From positions 40,448 through 104,447 of the forward strand of contig CANJPX010000004.1 in the NCBI GenBank assembly GCA_947476185.1: a stretch of 64,000 nucleotides of DNA, read 5' to 3'. The DNA comes from Bacteroidota bacterium. GTDB lineage: Bacteria > Bacteroidota > Bacteroidia > 2-12-FULL-35-15. How positions within the stretch are numbered: the stretch's first letter is position 1; each line of letters begins with the position of its first letter. The notes beneath the pieces are model-generated. The model did not search any database. It worked only from the letters and a program-made list of their open reading frames with translations, and was not told the origin of the DNA. The position numbers and the translations under genes were made by a program. Positions 54,062 through 63,856 of the stretch are shown piece after piece.

Positions 54062-56133
54062 TGAAAGTAAGAGTATTTAGTTTTCTTCTACTGTTCATTT
54101 TTATGCAGGTCTCGTTTGCACAGGTTGATCCGGCAAAAGTTACAATTGCCCGGGATACTTTTGGTATCCCACATATTTTTGCTGAAACAGATGCTGAAGT
54201 TACGTATGGTTTGGCATGGGCACATTGTGAAGATGATTTTGAGCACATTCAAATGCTTATGATTACTGCGATGGGCCGCTTAGGAGAAATAAATGGCAAA
54301 GATGGAGCAATCTCTGATTATTTTGTCAGGTTCATAAAAGCGAATGAGATCGCAGAACAAAAGTACGATGCTGACCTGAGTCCTGAGTATAAGACAATCT
54401 TACAAGCCTATGCAGATGGTGTGAATAACTATGCAGCGAAACATCCTGAAGAAATAAAATTGAAAAATATTTTTCCGGTAACACCGAAAAATATAATCAC
54501 CGGATACATCGTTATTTTGACGAGTATGGTTGGTGTGCCAACTGCTCTTAAGTATATCGTGAAAGGAGATCCAGACAATTATATTTTTAATGCCAGTGCC
54601 GGCTCTAATGGCATTGCCATGAATCCTCGGATTACATCGGATAGTTCAACTTATTTATTAATAAATCCACATGTTCCTCTTGAAGGAAGCGCCTCCTGGT
54701 ACGAGGCCCACTTATGTAGCGAGCAGGGATTGAATATTTACGGTGCATTGGTGCCCGGTATGATCTCGCCTGCAATGGGATGTAACGAACATTTAGGTTG
54801 GGCGATCACTTTCAATTGGCCTGACTATGTTGATATTTATAAAATGGAGATCAATCCTGAAAATAAAAATCAATACAAATTTGATGGGGATTGGTATGAC
54901 TTCGAAGTAAGAAAAATTCCACTTAAAGTAAAAGCAAAACTTGGAAAGGTAACAGTAAAAAAGGAAGCGTTGTGGTGCATCTACGGGCCTGCCTATAGGA
55001 CAGATAAAGGAGTTTACGCATTAAGGTACAATACGATGTTTAATGTTAAAGCCGCTGAACAGTGGTATAAAATGGGTAAAGCAAAACAATATGCCGACTT
55101 TTACAAGACAATGGAAATGCAGGGAATTCCGCTGTTCAATTTTGTGATGGCGGATGATAAAAACAATATTTTTTATCTGTTTAATGCTTCCTTGCCATTC
55201 CGTAATGCCGACTTTGATTGGCAAAAAGCGGTTCCAGGAAATACCTCTAAGACATTTTGGAATACTTTTTATCCGCTTAGCCAATTGCCCCAGAAATACA
55301 ATCCAAAATGTGGATATGTGTATAATACAAATAATACTCCTTTCCATTGTACCGAACCTTCAGAGAATCCAAACGAATTGGCATTTAACAGGCAATCCGG
55401 ATTTTCATGGAATAGGATAAACAACCGTGAATTGCGATTCAATGAGTTGATGAAAGAAAAGACAAAAATTTCTTTTGATGATTTTAAAAAAATAAAATAT
55501 GATTGCGCTTATCCGAATAAACAAGGAGGTATCTATAAAACATACAAACCGATCTACGAGCTGAAAGAATCGGATTATCCGGACATTGCTGATGCAATTG
55601 TGAAATTGAAAAAGTGGAATTTTACAGGCTATGCTGATAACCGGGATGCCGCTTTGGCTTCATTTACTATTAGTTACTTGTTCAAGAAAAAAGATGCTGC
55701 CTATAATGAATTGGAAACCGGACTGGAATATTCTACAGAAATGTTGGTGGAGGCGATCCGTTATGCAAAAAAAGTATTGATCACGTACCATAAATCCATT
55801 GATGTTCCTTTTGGTGATGTGCAGCGATTAATGAGGGAAGATAAAAACTATGCCGTTTACGGACTTCCTGAATGCATGAAAACCATGGCGAGCGATATTA
55901 CTAAAGATGGTTTTTTACGTGCTCAAAATGGAGATTCTTTTATAATGTTCGCAAAGTTTTCAAGGTTAGGGAACACTTATGAAACGGTTGTTCCTTACGG
56001 TGAATCACGCAGAAAAGGAAATCCTCATTTAACAGACCAAATGGAATTATATACGCAACAAAAAACAAAACCGATCACACTTGATAAAGATGTCGTGCTA
56101 AAAGCAGCAACACGCATTTATCATCCAAAATAA
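54061..56133 (+). CDS. penicillin acylase family (Ntn hydrolase) protein
   Basis: The 690-residue precursor has a signal peptide (SFLLLFIFMQVSFAQ) and the family's VTIARDTFGIPHIFAETDAEVTYGLAWAHCEDDF. The chain is expected to cleave itself before the N-terminal nucleophile S182 (NASAGSNGIAM); the oxyanion and gating residues lie in VPGMISPAMGCNEHLGWAIT and VDIYKME. A conserved region near the end is AQNGDSFIMFAKFSRLGNTYETVVPYGESR. Family members hydrolyse penicillins or acyl-homoserine lactones and other amides; the natural substrate cannot be told. It precedes hemE by 18 bases. Confidence 0.92.
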   Translation: MKVRVFSFLLLFIFMQVSFAQVDPAKVTIARDTFGIPHIFAETDAEVTYGLAWAHCEDDFEHIQMLMITAMGRLGEINGKDGAISDYFVRFIKANEIAEQKYDADLSPEYKTILQAYADGVNNYAAKHPEEIKLKNIFPVTPKNIITGYIVILTSMVGVPTALKYIVKGDPDNYIFNASAGSNGIAMNPRITSDSSTYLLINPHVPLEGSASWYEAHLCSEQGLNIYGALVPGMISPAMGCNEHLGWAITFNWPDYVDIYKMEINPENKNQYKFDGDWYDFEVRKIPLKVKAKLGKVTVKKEALWCIYGPAYRTDKGVYALRYNTMFNVKAAEQWYKMGKAKQYADFYKTMEMQGIPLFNFVMADDKNNIFYLFNASLPFRNADFDWQKAVPGNTSKTFWNTFYPLSQLPQKYNPKCGYVYNTNNTPFHCTEPSENPNELAFNRQSGFSWNRINNRELRFNELMKEKTKISFDDFKKIKYDCAYPNKQGGIYKTYKPIYELKESDYPDIADAIVKLKKWNFTGYADNRDAALASFTISYLFKKKDAAYNELETGLEYSTEMLVEAIRYAKKVLITYHKSIDVPFGDVQRLMREDKNYAVYGLPECMKTMASDITKDGFLRAQNGDSFIMFAKFSRLGNTYETVVPYGESRRKGNPHLTDQMELYTQQKTKPITLDKDVVLKAATRIYHPK

Positions 56134-56151
56134 ATAGTTTAAAATTATAGT

Positions 56152-57177
56152 ATGAAAATCAAAAACGATCTGATATTAAGAGCCGCCAGAGGTGAAAAGG
56201 TGGAACGGACTCCCGTATGGTTAATGCGTCAAGCCGGTAGAGTGTTGCCCGAATATCGTGAAGTAAGAGCTAAAATGGGTGGGTTTAAAGAGTTGGTGGA
56301 AACTCCTGAATTTGCTTGTGAGGTGACCATTCAACCTGTTGATATTTTAGGTGTAGATGCCGCAATTATTTTTTCTGATATTCTTGTGATACCGGAAGCA
56401 ATGGGTTTGCCATATCAAATGATTGAAGCAAAAGGTCCTTGGTTTGAAAAGACAATTAAATCGGCTGCCGATATAGCACAAGTTCGTGTTGCACAAGCGG
56501 AAGATCTGAAATATGTAATCGATGCAATAAAACTTACAAAAAAAGAATTGAACGGAAGGGTTCCTTTGATTGGTTTTGCAGGTGCTCCCTGGACTATTTT
56601 TGCATACATGATCGAAGGCGGTGGAAGTAAAACTTTCTCGAAGGCAAAAAAGTTTTTATACACACAACCCATATTGGCACATCAACTATTACAAAAAATT
56701 ACGGATAGCACAATCAATTATCTGAAAGGGCAAGTTGTCGCAGGAGCGGATATGCTTCAATTGTTTGATAGCTGGGCCGGGATATTGTCTCCTGAACATT
56801 ATAATGAATTTGCGCTGAAATATATTTCTCAGATTTGTGATGCAGTAAAAGATGTGCCATTTACTGTTTTTGCAAAGGATGCTCATTTTGCCCGAAAACA
56901 AATGGGCATGCTTAATTGCGATACGATAGGTTTAGATTGGACAATGGATGTTGCAGAATCGCGTTTGCTTATTGGTAATAACAAAACGCTGCAGGGCAAT
57001 ATGGATCCTTGTTTGTTGTATTCGGATTTCGCAACAATAAAGACGGAAACACAAAAAATGTTAAAGGCATTTGGCCCTCATCGACATATTGCTAATTTGG
57101 GTCATGGTTTGTATCCCGATATTGAGAAGGATAAAGTGAAGTGTTTTGTTGATACAATAAAGGAATACAGATTTTAA
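56152..57177 (+). CDS. hemE: uroporphyrinogen decarboxylase
   Basis: HemE converts uroporphyrinogen III to coproporphyrinogen III in haem synthesis. The 341-residue product has the signature [21 protein letters not shown] near residue 20, then [17 protein letters not shown] with the conserved [26 protein letters not shown], and [13 protein letters not shown]. Length is normal. Other haem genes are absent nearby. It sits within a tight run of plus-strand genes (acylase, OmpA-like, MFS) whose products belong to the envelope. Confidence 0.96.
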   Translation: MKIKNDLILRAARGEKVERTPVWLMRQAGRVLPEYREVRAKMGGFKELVETPEFACEVTIQPVDILGVDAAIIFSDILVIPEAMGLPYQMIEAKGPWFEKTIKSAADIAQVRVAQAEDLKYVIDAIKLTKKELNGRVPLIGFAGAPWTIFAYMIEGGGSKTFSKAKKFLYTQPILAHQLLQKITDSTINYLKGQVVAGADMLQLFDSWAGILSPEHYNEFALKYISQICDAVKDVPFTVFAKDAHFARKQMGMLNCDTIGLDWTMDVAESRLLIGNNKTLQGNMDPCLLYSDFATIKTETQKMLKAFGPHRHIANLGHGLYPDIEKDKVKCFVDTIKEYRF

Positions 57178-57183
57178 TCAGAT

Positions 57184-58272
57184 ATGAATCAAAAAGTGAA
57201 ATATTTTGAAGCGTTTTTCCATAAAGCAATTTTGCTTTTTGGTGTTTCATTGTTTTCATTTTGTTCCTATGCTCAACCTAAATACGGTAAAAACCTGGTT
57301 CCTAATCCTGGCTTCGAAACTCACAAGAATAAGGCAAATTCTATTACAAATGCTGTCCCCTGGAGGAATGTAGGTACCGTGGATTATTACATGAAACCGG
57401 ATAAAAAGGATACCTCAAAATTTAAAGGTGCACGGACAGGTACTTGTTATGGAGGATTACGTTTTCAACCCGAATATAAAGAATACATGTATGTTGGGTT
57501 GAACGAACCATTAAAAGCTGGGAAAATATATTATTTTAAAATGTTTGTTCGTTTATTAGGACAAAGTACAGTAACCGTAAAGCAATTGGGGGTTTATTTT
57601 TCTCCTGATGTTTTTCAGGTAGGGATGGTATTTGATGAGGAAGGCTTGATAGACAGTACCTATAAAAAAGGCTTGTCTGGTTCGGGTTGGTTAGCTATTC
57701 AAGGTGAATACCATGCGCACGGCGGAGAAAAATATATCATTATTGGGAATTTTAAAACCAAAATGAAAGAGGATATGGTAAAACGAAACAAGTGGGAGAT
57801 GTTTGAGTTGAGGGAAGCATATTATTTTTTGGACGATGTATCAGTCCGTGAAAAGTTAGTGGAGATAGATTCTTCTGCAAATGGAAATTCAGGTGGCGAG
57901 CCTAAATGGATCCCTTATTCATTTGATACTGGTTTGACGTTTGAAATTAAAAATTTATTTTTTGAAAAAGGGACTTCTAAATTATTAAGCACTTCTAATA
58001 AATCACTTGACGATCTTGCGAAAGCATTGATTGAGCACCCTTCAGCTGAATTGCAAATTTCCGGACATATGGATAAATTTGGTGATGAAACGGAGGAAAA
58101 AAGAATTTCAAAAGAAAGGGCGAAAGCTGTTTACGACTATTTAAAAACGAAGGGAGTTGTTAATTTAATGACGTTTAAAGGTCTCGGATCTTCACAGCCG
58201 GTAGCTCCGAATGATTCAGAAGAATACAAGGAAAAAAACAGAAGGATTGAAATTTATATCATTAAAGAATAG
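57184..58272 (+). CDS. OmpA-family protein with N-terminal carbohydrate-binding-like domain
   Basis: The 362-residue product has a signal peptide (AILLFGVSLFSFCSYAQ), then a jelly-roll-like region (NLVPNPGFETHKNKANSITNAVPWRNVGT...) of about 200 residues that resembles carbohydrate-binding modules, and a C-terminal OmpA/MotB domain (ELQISGHMDKFGDETEEKRISKERAKAVYDYL, KGLGSSQPVAPN, KEKNRRIEIYI) that should bind peptidoglycan. So one end binds the wall and the other may bind glycan or protein. It starts six bases after hemE. Confidence 0.88.
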   Translation: MNQKVKYFEAFFHKAILLFGVSLFSFCSYAQPKYGKNLVPNPGFETHKNKANSITNAVPWRNVGTVDYYMKPDKKDTSKFKGARTGTCYGGLRFQPEYKEYMYVGLNEPLKAGKIYYFKMFVRLLGQSTVTVKQLGVYFSPDVFQVGMVFDEEGLIDSTYKKGLSGSGWLAIQGEYHAHGGEKYIIIGNFKTKMKEDMVKRNKWEMFELREAYYFLDDVSVREKLVEIDSSANGNSGGEPKWIPYSFDTGLTFEIKNLFFEKGTSKLLSTSNKSLDDLAKALIEHPSAELQISGHMDKFGDETEEKRISKERAKAVYDYLKTKGVVNLMTFKGLGSSQPVAPNDSEEYKEKNRRIEIYIIKE

Positions 58273-58309
58273 TACAATTTGAAATAAAACAAGCCCTAAA
58301 ATATAAACT

Positions 58310-59599
58310 ATGAGTAATCTACAAAAAGGAAATAAAAAATTAATAAACGCTTGGACATTTTATGATTGGGCAAATTCGTCCTATCCTTTAGTTATAACAA
58401 CGGCAATTTTCCCTATATTCTATGAAAAAGTTACTAGCGTTATTGAAAACGGAGAAGTGATCAGTGATACGGTTACTTTATTTGGAACGCAATTTATTAA
58501 TACTGAATTATACTCTTATGTAGTTGCACTTTCCTTCATAATCGTTTCTGTCATTTCACCGATCTTATCTGGTATTGCAGATTATAGTGGAAGTAAGAAA
58601 AAATTTATGCAGTTTTTTTGTTTATTGGGGTCTTTTTCTTGCGCTTCTTTATATTTCTTTAGTAAAGAGCATTTAGGATTAGGGTTGTTGTCTGTTTTGT
58701 TGGCCAGTGTTGGTTTTTGGGGTAGCCTTGTTTTTTACAATGCTTATCTGCCGGAAATTGCAGAACCTGCCGATCATGATAAAGTAAGTGCAAGAGGATT
58801 TGGAATGGGATATTTTGGAAGCGCATTGTTACTTATAATTAATTTAATTTTGATAAAAGTGTATGGGATGAATGCCCGCTATTCATTTATTTCTGTTGCG
58901 GTATGGTGGATCGGGTTTGCACAAATTACTTTTGCTAGATTACCAAATGGAACTAAAAATCATTCATCAGATGGGAATGTGATCTTTAAGGGATTCAAGG
59001 AATTGTGGAAGGTATGGAATGAATTAAAACATATTAAACAATTAAAAAGATTTTTAGCTGCTTTCTTTATTTATAGTATGGGAGTTCAGACAGTAATGTT
59101 AATGGCAGTTATGTTCGCGAAGAAAGAGATTGTGGGATTAGAAGATGCAAACTTGATTACCAGTGTTCTTTTGATACAATTTGTTGGTATAGCAGGTTCC
59201 TTTTTGTTTTCCAGGATATCAAATAGGATTGGAAATATAAAAGCAATAGGAATTACTTTATTTATTTGGATATGCATTTGTGTTGGTACTTACGCCTTTG
59301 TTTACACACCAAATCAATTTTATATAATAGCTTGTTCGGTTGGTTTAGTGATGGGAGGGATACAATCTCTGTCACGGTCAACCTATTCAAAATTGTTACC
59401 GGAGACGGAGGATAATGCATCTTATTTTAGTTTTTATGATGTTTGTGAAAAAATTGGCATTGTGGTCGGAATGCTTTCTTTTGGTGCAATAGAGGGGATA
59501 ACCGGCGGAATGCGGAATTCAATTTTGGCCTTGATCGTGTTTTTTGTTGCAGGATTTTTCATTTTACTTACCATTCCTAAAACAAAAAATGTGAGTTGA
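58310..59599 (+). CDS. MFS transporter, UMF1/Atg22-like family
   Basis: The 429-residue protein has about 12 predicted membrane helices and the family start NAWTFYDWANSSYPLVITTAIFPIFY, followed by PILSGIADYSGSKKKFMQFFCLLGS, FYNAYLPEIAEPADHDKVSARGFGMGYFGSALL and SLSRSTYSKLLPETEDNASYFSFYDVCEKIGIV. Yeast Atg22 exports amino acids from the vacuole; bacterial members have unknown substrates. Starts 37 bases after the OmpA-family gene. Confidence 0.93.
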   Translation: MSNLQKGNKKLINAWTFYDWANSSYPLVITTAIFPIFYEKVTSVIENGEVISDTVTLFGTQFINTELYSYVVALSFIIVSVISPILSGIADYSGSKKKFMQFFCLLGSFSCASLYFFSKEHLGLGLLSVLLASVGFWGSLVFYNAYLPEIAEPADHDKVSARGFGMGYFGSALLLIINLILIKVYGMNARYSFISVAVWWIGFAQITFARLPNGTKNHSSDGNVIFKGFKELWKVWNELKHIKQLKRFLAAFFIYSMGVQTVMLMAVMFAKKEIVGLEDANLITSVLLIQFVGIAGSFLFSRISNRIGNIKAIGITLFIWICICVGTYAFVYTPNQFYIIACSVGLVMGGIQSLSRSTYSKLLPETEDNASYFSFYDVCEKIGIVVGMLSFGAIEGITGGMRNSILALIVFFVAGFFILLTIPKTKNVS

Positions 59600-59626
59600 T
59601 TTTATAAAATTAAAAGATCGTGAATT

Positions 59627-60349
59627 ATGATAGTAGATATTTTTATTCCTTGTTTTATTGACCAGATCTATCCTGATACAGGATTAAATATGGTAAAGAT
59701 CCTTGAAAAAGTTGGTTGTGGGGTAAATTATAACCCCGAACAAACATGTTGTGGACAGCCGGCTTTTAATGCAGGATTTTGGGATGATTGTAAAGAAGTT
59801 GGTGAAAAATTTATTCGTGAATTTCAAAATGATAGATACATTGTTTGTCCTTCCGCGTCTTGCGTAGGAATGATTAAAAATTATTATCCAGAAATGTTTC
59901 ACAATTCTGTTTTGCATAATGAATACAAGCAAATTCAAAAAAACATTTTTGAATTCTCAGATTTTATGGTCAATGTTTTGAAAATAACTGACCTTGGCGC
60001 TACCTTGAATGGAGTTGCAACCTATCACGATTCTTGTGCAGCTTTGCGCGAATATGGAATAAAGCGCGAACCTCGTGTATTATTAGAAAAGGTTAGAGGT
60101 CTTGAACTCAGAGAAATGAAAGATTCGGATACTTGTTGCGGCTTTGGCGGCAGTTTCTCCGTAAAATTCGAACCCATTGCAGTTGGAATGGGGGAATTGA
60201 AATTGGAAAATGCCTTGCAAACAGGTGCTGAATATTTGATATCTACGGATGTTTCTTGTCTTATGCACATTGATGGGTATGCAAAAAAATCTGGTAAAAA
60301 TATGAAGATGATGCATCTGTGTGATGTACTTGCTTCCGGTTGGGATTAA
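59627..60349 (+). CDS. LutA/YkgE-like cysteine-rich (CCG) protein
   Basis: The 240-residue protein has two CCG-type cysteine-rich segments: TCCGQPAFNAGFWD (with CPSASCVGMIKNYYP further on) and YHDSCAALREYGI then DTCCGFGGSFSVK. This is the LutA layout; LutA works with LutB and LutC in L-lactate oxidation and is related to GlpC and heterodisulfide-reductase subunits. No lutB or lutC lies next to it here, though they may lie elsewhere. It follows the MFS gene by 27 bases. Confidence 0.9.
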   Translation: MIVDIFIPCFIDQIYPDTGLNMVKILEKVGCGVNYNPEQTCCGQPAFNAGFWDDCKEVGEKFIREFQNDRYIVCPSASCVGMIKNYYPEMFHNSVLHNEYKQIQKNIFEFSDFMVNVLKITDLGATLNGVATYHDSCAALREYGIKREPRVLLEKVRGLELREMKDSDTCCGFGGSFSVKFEPIAVGMGELKLENALQTGAEYLISTDVSCLMHIDGYAKKSGKNMKMMHLCDVLASGWD

Positions 60350-60366
60350 TTTAGAAATTATTTTAA

Positions 60367-61515
60367 ATGATTAAGCTATTAACTATTATTGGAGCGCGAC
60401 CTCAAATTATAAAGGCTGCAGCGATCAGCAGAGCGATAAAAAATAAATTTCCTGATAAAATTCAGGAAGTTATTGTTCACACCGGACAACATTATGATAA
60501 TAATATGTCCCAGATATTTTTTGATGAACTTGATATTCCTCATCCTAATTATAATTTAAATGTAGGTTCAGGATTGCATGGTAAACAAACAGCAGTCATG
60601 ATCGAAGGTATTGAAGAGATCTTGTTAAAAGAAAAACCAAAATGTATCATTCTTTATGGTGATACAAATTCAACCTTGGCTGGCGCAGTTGCTGCATCAA
60701 AAATTCATGTGCCAATTGTTCATATAGAAGCAGGTTTGCGTTCTTTCAATAAATCGATGCCCGAAGAAATTAATAGAATAATTTGCGATAACGTTTCTAC
60801 ACTTTTGTTTTCTCCCACCAAATCTGGTATCAAAAATTTAGTGAAGGAAGGTTTTAAATTAAAGAATACAGGTCCTTATTCAATTAATAACCCCAAAGTA
60901 TACCATAGTGGAGATATTATGTATGATAATTCTCTTTTCTTTTCTTCTTTGACCGAACGTTCTGTAAGTATTATAAAGGATAATGGATTGGAAAATGAAA
61001 AATATGTGCTGGCAACAATTCATAGAAACAATAATACAGATGATCCTAAGCGGTTAAATTCATTGTTCCGGGCAATTAATAAAATTTCAGTAGAAAATAA
61101 AATAAATGTAATTCTCCCTTTGCATCCGCGGACCGCAAAGTTATTGGCGAAAAATCTTTCTTCTGAATTATATAGTACTGTCAAAACAAATAAATTAATA
61201 AAGATCATTAAGCCTGTTTCATTTTTGGAAATGATCGCATTGGAAAAAAATGCATTTCTGATCATGACTGACTCCGGAGGAGTTCAAAAGGAGGCCTTCT
61301 TCTTTAAAAAGCCCTGTATTATTTTGCGTCCGGAAACAGAATGGGTTGAATTGGTTAACTCCGGTTCCGCAATTATTGCTGACACAAATGAGGAACATAT
61401 TTTGAAAGCTTTTAATCAATTCAAAAAAGCTAAAAAATTAAAATTTCCTGAAATATTTGGTGATGGAAATGCTGCGGAATTTATTTGTGCTGAAATTTTA
61501 AAAAATATAAATTAG
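60367..61515 (+). CDS. wecB: UDP-N-acetylglucosamine 2-epimerase (non-hydrolysing)
   Basis: The 382-residue enzyme interconverts UDP-GlcNAc and UDP-ManNAc for surface polysaccharides. Family blocks: IIGARPQIIKAAAISRAI, VHTGQHYDNNMSQIFFDEL, LYGDTNSTLAGAVAA, HIEAGLRSFNKSMPEEINRI, and near the C-terminus MTDSGGVQKEAFFFKKPCIILRPETEWVELV. All catalytic regions look intact. It opens a run of surface-polysaccharide genes and ends two bases before the deacetylase-like gene. Confidence 0.95.
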   Translation: MIKLLTIIGARPQIIKAAAISRAIKNKFPDKIQEVIVHTGQHYDNNMSQIFFDELDIPHPNYNLNVGSGLHGKQTAVMIEGIEEILLKEKPKCIILYGDTNSTLAGAVAASKIHVPIVHIEAGLRSFNKSMPEEINRIICDNVSTLLFSPTKSGIKNLVKEGFKLKNTGPYSINNPKVYHSGDIMYDNSLFFSSLTERSVSIIKDNGLENEKYVLATIHRNNNTDDPKRLNSLFRAINKISVENKINVILPLHPRTAKLLAKNLSSELYSTVKTNKLIKIIKPVSFLEMIALEKNAFLIMTDSGGVQKEAFFFKKPCIILRPETEWVELVNSGSAIIADTNEEHILKAFNQFKKAKKLKFPEIFGDGNAAEFICAEILKNIN

Positions 61516-61517
61516 AA

Positions 61518-62825
61518 ATGCTTTTTATTTACACGCATAAAATTACACATAGGAATAAGTATATCTTTAATTTAATATTTAAGGATATGCTTGGTGTCGA
61601 TTTTACACTCACTACTGAAATTGAAAAATTTAAGGAGTATGTGGGCCCTCGGCTGAGCTATACCAATAACGCTATTTCAGACGAATTGTTTTTTTCTTCC
61701 CGCAATTTATTGTTCGAAACAGGTATCAATGAACAAAATATATCTGTATTTGACTTTAATGATAATAAGGTTTTTTTCGCTACCGGTAAATCATCCGCAT
61801 TACCTTTTGATGTTTTTTCTGCTTGTTTTTATTTAGTAAGCCGTTACGAAGAATATTTGCCTCATATCCGTGATGAACACGATCGTTTTGATGCAAAAGA
61901 TAGTTTGGCCTTTATGAATGGCTTCCTTCAAAAGCCAATGGTAAATAGATGGGTAATTTTGATTAAAGAACTTCTTCAAAATAAATATCCGCAATTGATT
62001 TTTATAGAAAATAAATATAGATTCATTTCTACGATTGATATTGACAATGCTTATGCTTATCGCGAAAAAGGCTTTACCAGAAGTGTTGGAGGTTATTTGA
62101 AGGCTTTAACTAAATTTGATTTTATAGAGATATCAGAACGTACCAGGGTGTTGTTTGGAATTGATCAGGATCCCTATGATACGTATGATTTTCAACTTGA
62201 AATGATTAAAAGGTATAAGCTTGATGCGATTTACTTTTTTTTATTAGGAGATTATGGCGTGAATGATAAAAATTTGCCAATCGAAAGTAAAAGATTTCAA
62301 TCTCTTATCAAGATGATCGGTGATTATGCTCAAATTGGAATTCATCCGTCTTATGGTTCTAATAAAAGTAAGACACAATTAAGAAAGGAGATCAATCGAC
62401 TATCTGGAGTTTTACACCGTGATATTTTACATAGCCGTCAACATTTTTTGAAGTTGAGGCTTCCTGAGACCTATCGTAATTTAATTGACATGGATATAAC
62501 AGATGACTATACAATGGGATATGCATCTGAAATTGGTTTCCGAGCAAGCATCTGCACTCCCTTTAATTTCTATGATCTTGATATGGAATTAGAAACAAAA
62601 TTAAAGATCCACCCTTTTGCAATGATGGAAGGAACTTTGAAATATAGTTTAAAAGTTAATCCAATTGCTGCTATGGATAAAATTAAACCATTGATCGACG
62701 AAGTTAAGAAGGTAAAAGGAGTTTATATTAGTTTATGGCACAACGACACTTTGAATGATAAAAAATTATGGGTAGGCTGGAGGTCTGTATATGAACAGAT
62801 GGTAAAGTATGCAATTGAGGAATAA
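61518..62825 (+). CDS. polysaccharide deacetylase-like protein with DUF7033 domain
   Basis: The 435-residue protein has an N-terminal part of about 100 residues (the DUF7033-type region) and a C-terminal NodB-like deacetylase fold. Clues are FISTIDIDNAYAYREKGF (first aspartates), YFFLLGDYGVNDKNLP, IGIHPSYGSNKSKTQLRKEINRL (metal histidine) and VYISLWHNDTLNDKK. The expected HxxxH metal motif is only partly visible, so activity is uncertain. Such proteins occur in polysaccharide loci of Bacteroidota. It directly follows wecB and may be coupled to it. Confidence 0.85.
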   Translation: MLFIYTHKITHRNKYIFNLIFKDMLGVDFTLTTEIEKFKEYVGPRLSYTNNAISDELFFSSRNLLFETGINEQNISVFDFNDNKVFFATGKSSALPFDVFSACFYLVSRYEEYLPHIRDEHDRFDAKDSLAFMNGFLQKPMVNRWVILIKELLQNKYPQLIFIENKYRFISTIDIDNAYAYREKGFTRSVGGYLKALTKFDFIEISERTRVLFGIDQDPYDTYDFQLEMIKRYKLDAIYFFLLGDYGVNDKNLPIESKRFQSLIKMIGDYAQIGIHPSYGSNKSKTQLRKEINRLSGVLHRDILHSRQHFLKLRLPETYRNLIDMDITDDYTMGYASEIGFRASICTPFNFYDLDMELETKLKIHPFAMMEGTLKYSLKVNPIAAMDKIKPLIDEVKKVKGVYISLWHNDTLNDKKLWVGWRSVYEQMVKYAIEE

Positions 62826-62830
62826 TAGTA

Positions 62831-62929
62831 ATGTTTAAGAAGATAGCTTTTATATATGTGCCTGATTTTGTTTTCGAAAACAAGGAGAAGAATAAATTGT
62901 TGACCATTTCAACGTTGTTTGGATTTTAA
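62831..62929 (+). CDS. short frame of 32 codons, perhaps a gene remnant
   Basis: A frame starting MFKKIAFIYVPDFVFENKEK and ending in KLLTISTLFGF lies in the gap between the deacetylase-like and the acyltransferase genes. The opening MFKKIAFIYV looks like the start of a glycosyltransferase-type Rossmann protein, but it stops after 32 residues. It may be the remains of a lost gene or chance. It ends two bases before the preferred start of the next gene (62931). Confidence 0.25.
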   Translation: MFKKIAFIYVPDFVFENKEKNKLLTISTLFGF

Positions 62930-62930
62930 T

Positions 62931-63851
62931 ATGATAACGTATACCGAAAATAAAAAGATTGATAGACAAAAATGGGATGATTGTATCAAGCGATGTTCCA
63001 ATTCTTCTATATATGCGTATTCCTGGTATTTAGATGTTGTTTGTGAAGGTTGGTCTGCTATTATTTTAAACGATTATGAAGCTGTATCTCCAATAGCTTC
63101 AAGATCTAAATATAATATCAATTATATATATCAACCTTTCTTTTCCAGATATTTTGGTGTTTTTGCCGAATATAAAATTTCACAGGAATTAGTTTCTGGT
63201 TTTATGGATGCCATTCCTGGAAAATTCAAGTTCTTGGAATTTTGTTTGAACGAAGACAATCTTTTAGATTCAAAATTGTATGATTTGAAAGAAAAAAAAT
63301 TTCAAGTTTTAGATTTAGACCGATCTTATAATGCAATTCAAAAGGAGTTTTCTGATAATGCAAAGCGTAATGTTAAAAAAGCAATTAAGTCAGGGTTGGA
63401 GATTCGTAAAGGTATTTCCTCTGAAAAAATTGTCAATCTTTTTAAAGTTACAAAAGGAGACGAGTTGAAGGTTTTTGGTCGCTCCGACTATAAAACACTT
63501 ATAATGCTAATGAACAAATGTAATGAATTGGAAAGAGGACATTCTATTTCTGTTTATTCTAGAGGGAAATTATGTGCGGCAGCATTTTTTATGTTTAGTG
63601 AAGGTCGGTTTACTTTTTTGAAAAGTGGTGTAACAGAGGAGGGGAAGGCACATGGAGCTATGCATTTTTTGTTTGATTATTTCATTAAGGTGAATTCCGA
63701 AAAAAATTATCTTCTTGATTTTGGTGGTTCTTCGGTTGAAAGTGTAGCTCGGTTCTACAAAAATTTTGGAGCAAAAGATTGCGTATATTTACAGTTGAAA
63801 AAAAACAACCTACCCAAATTTGTTAGATGGGTTAAATCATTAAAATCATAG
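62931..63851 (+). CDS. FemAB/GNAT-like acyltransferase
   Basis: The 306-residue protein (ATG at 62931; a TTG at 62919 is also open) has the layout of FemAB-related double-GNAT proteins: ITYTENKKIDRQKWDDCIKRCSNSSIYAYSWYLDVV at the N-terminus, NAKRNVKKAIKSGLEIRKG in the middle (the basic RNVKKA segment is typical), and a C-terminal GNAT half, CAAAFFMFSEGRFTFLKSGVTEEGKAHGAMHFLFDYFIK with LLDFGGSSVESVARFYKNFGA. Such proteins attach amino acids or acyl groups to surface glycans. Placed in a polysaccharide locus, it may decorate that product. Confidence 0.85.
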   Translation: MITYTENKKIDRQKWDDCIKRCSNSSIYAYSWYLDVVCEGWSAIILNDYEAVSPIASRSKYNINYIYQPFFSRYFGVFAEYKISQELVSGFMDAIPGKFKFLEFCLNEDNLLDSKLYDLKEKKFQVLDLDRSYNAIQKEFSDNAKRNVKKAIKSGLEIRKGISSEKIVNLFKVTKGDELKVFGRSDYKTLIMLMNKCNELERGHSISVYSRGKLCAAAFFMFSEGRFTFLKSGVTEEGKAHGAMHFLFDYFIKVNSEKNYLLDFGGSSVESVARFYKNFGAKDCVYLQLKKNNLPKFVRWVKSLKS

Positions 63852-63856
63852 CAACC

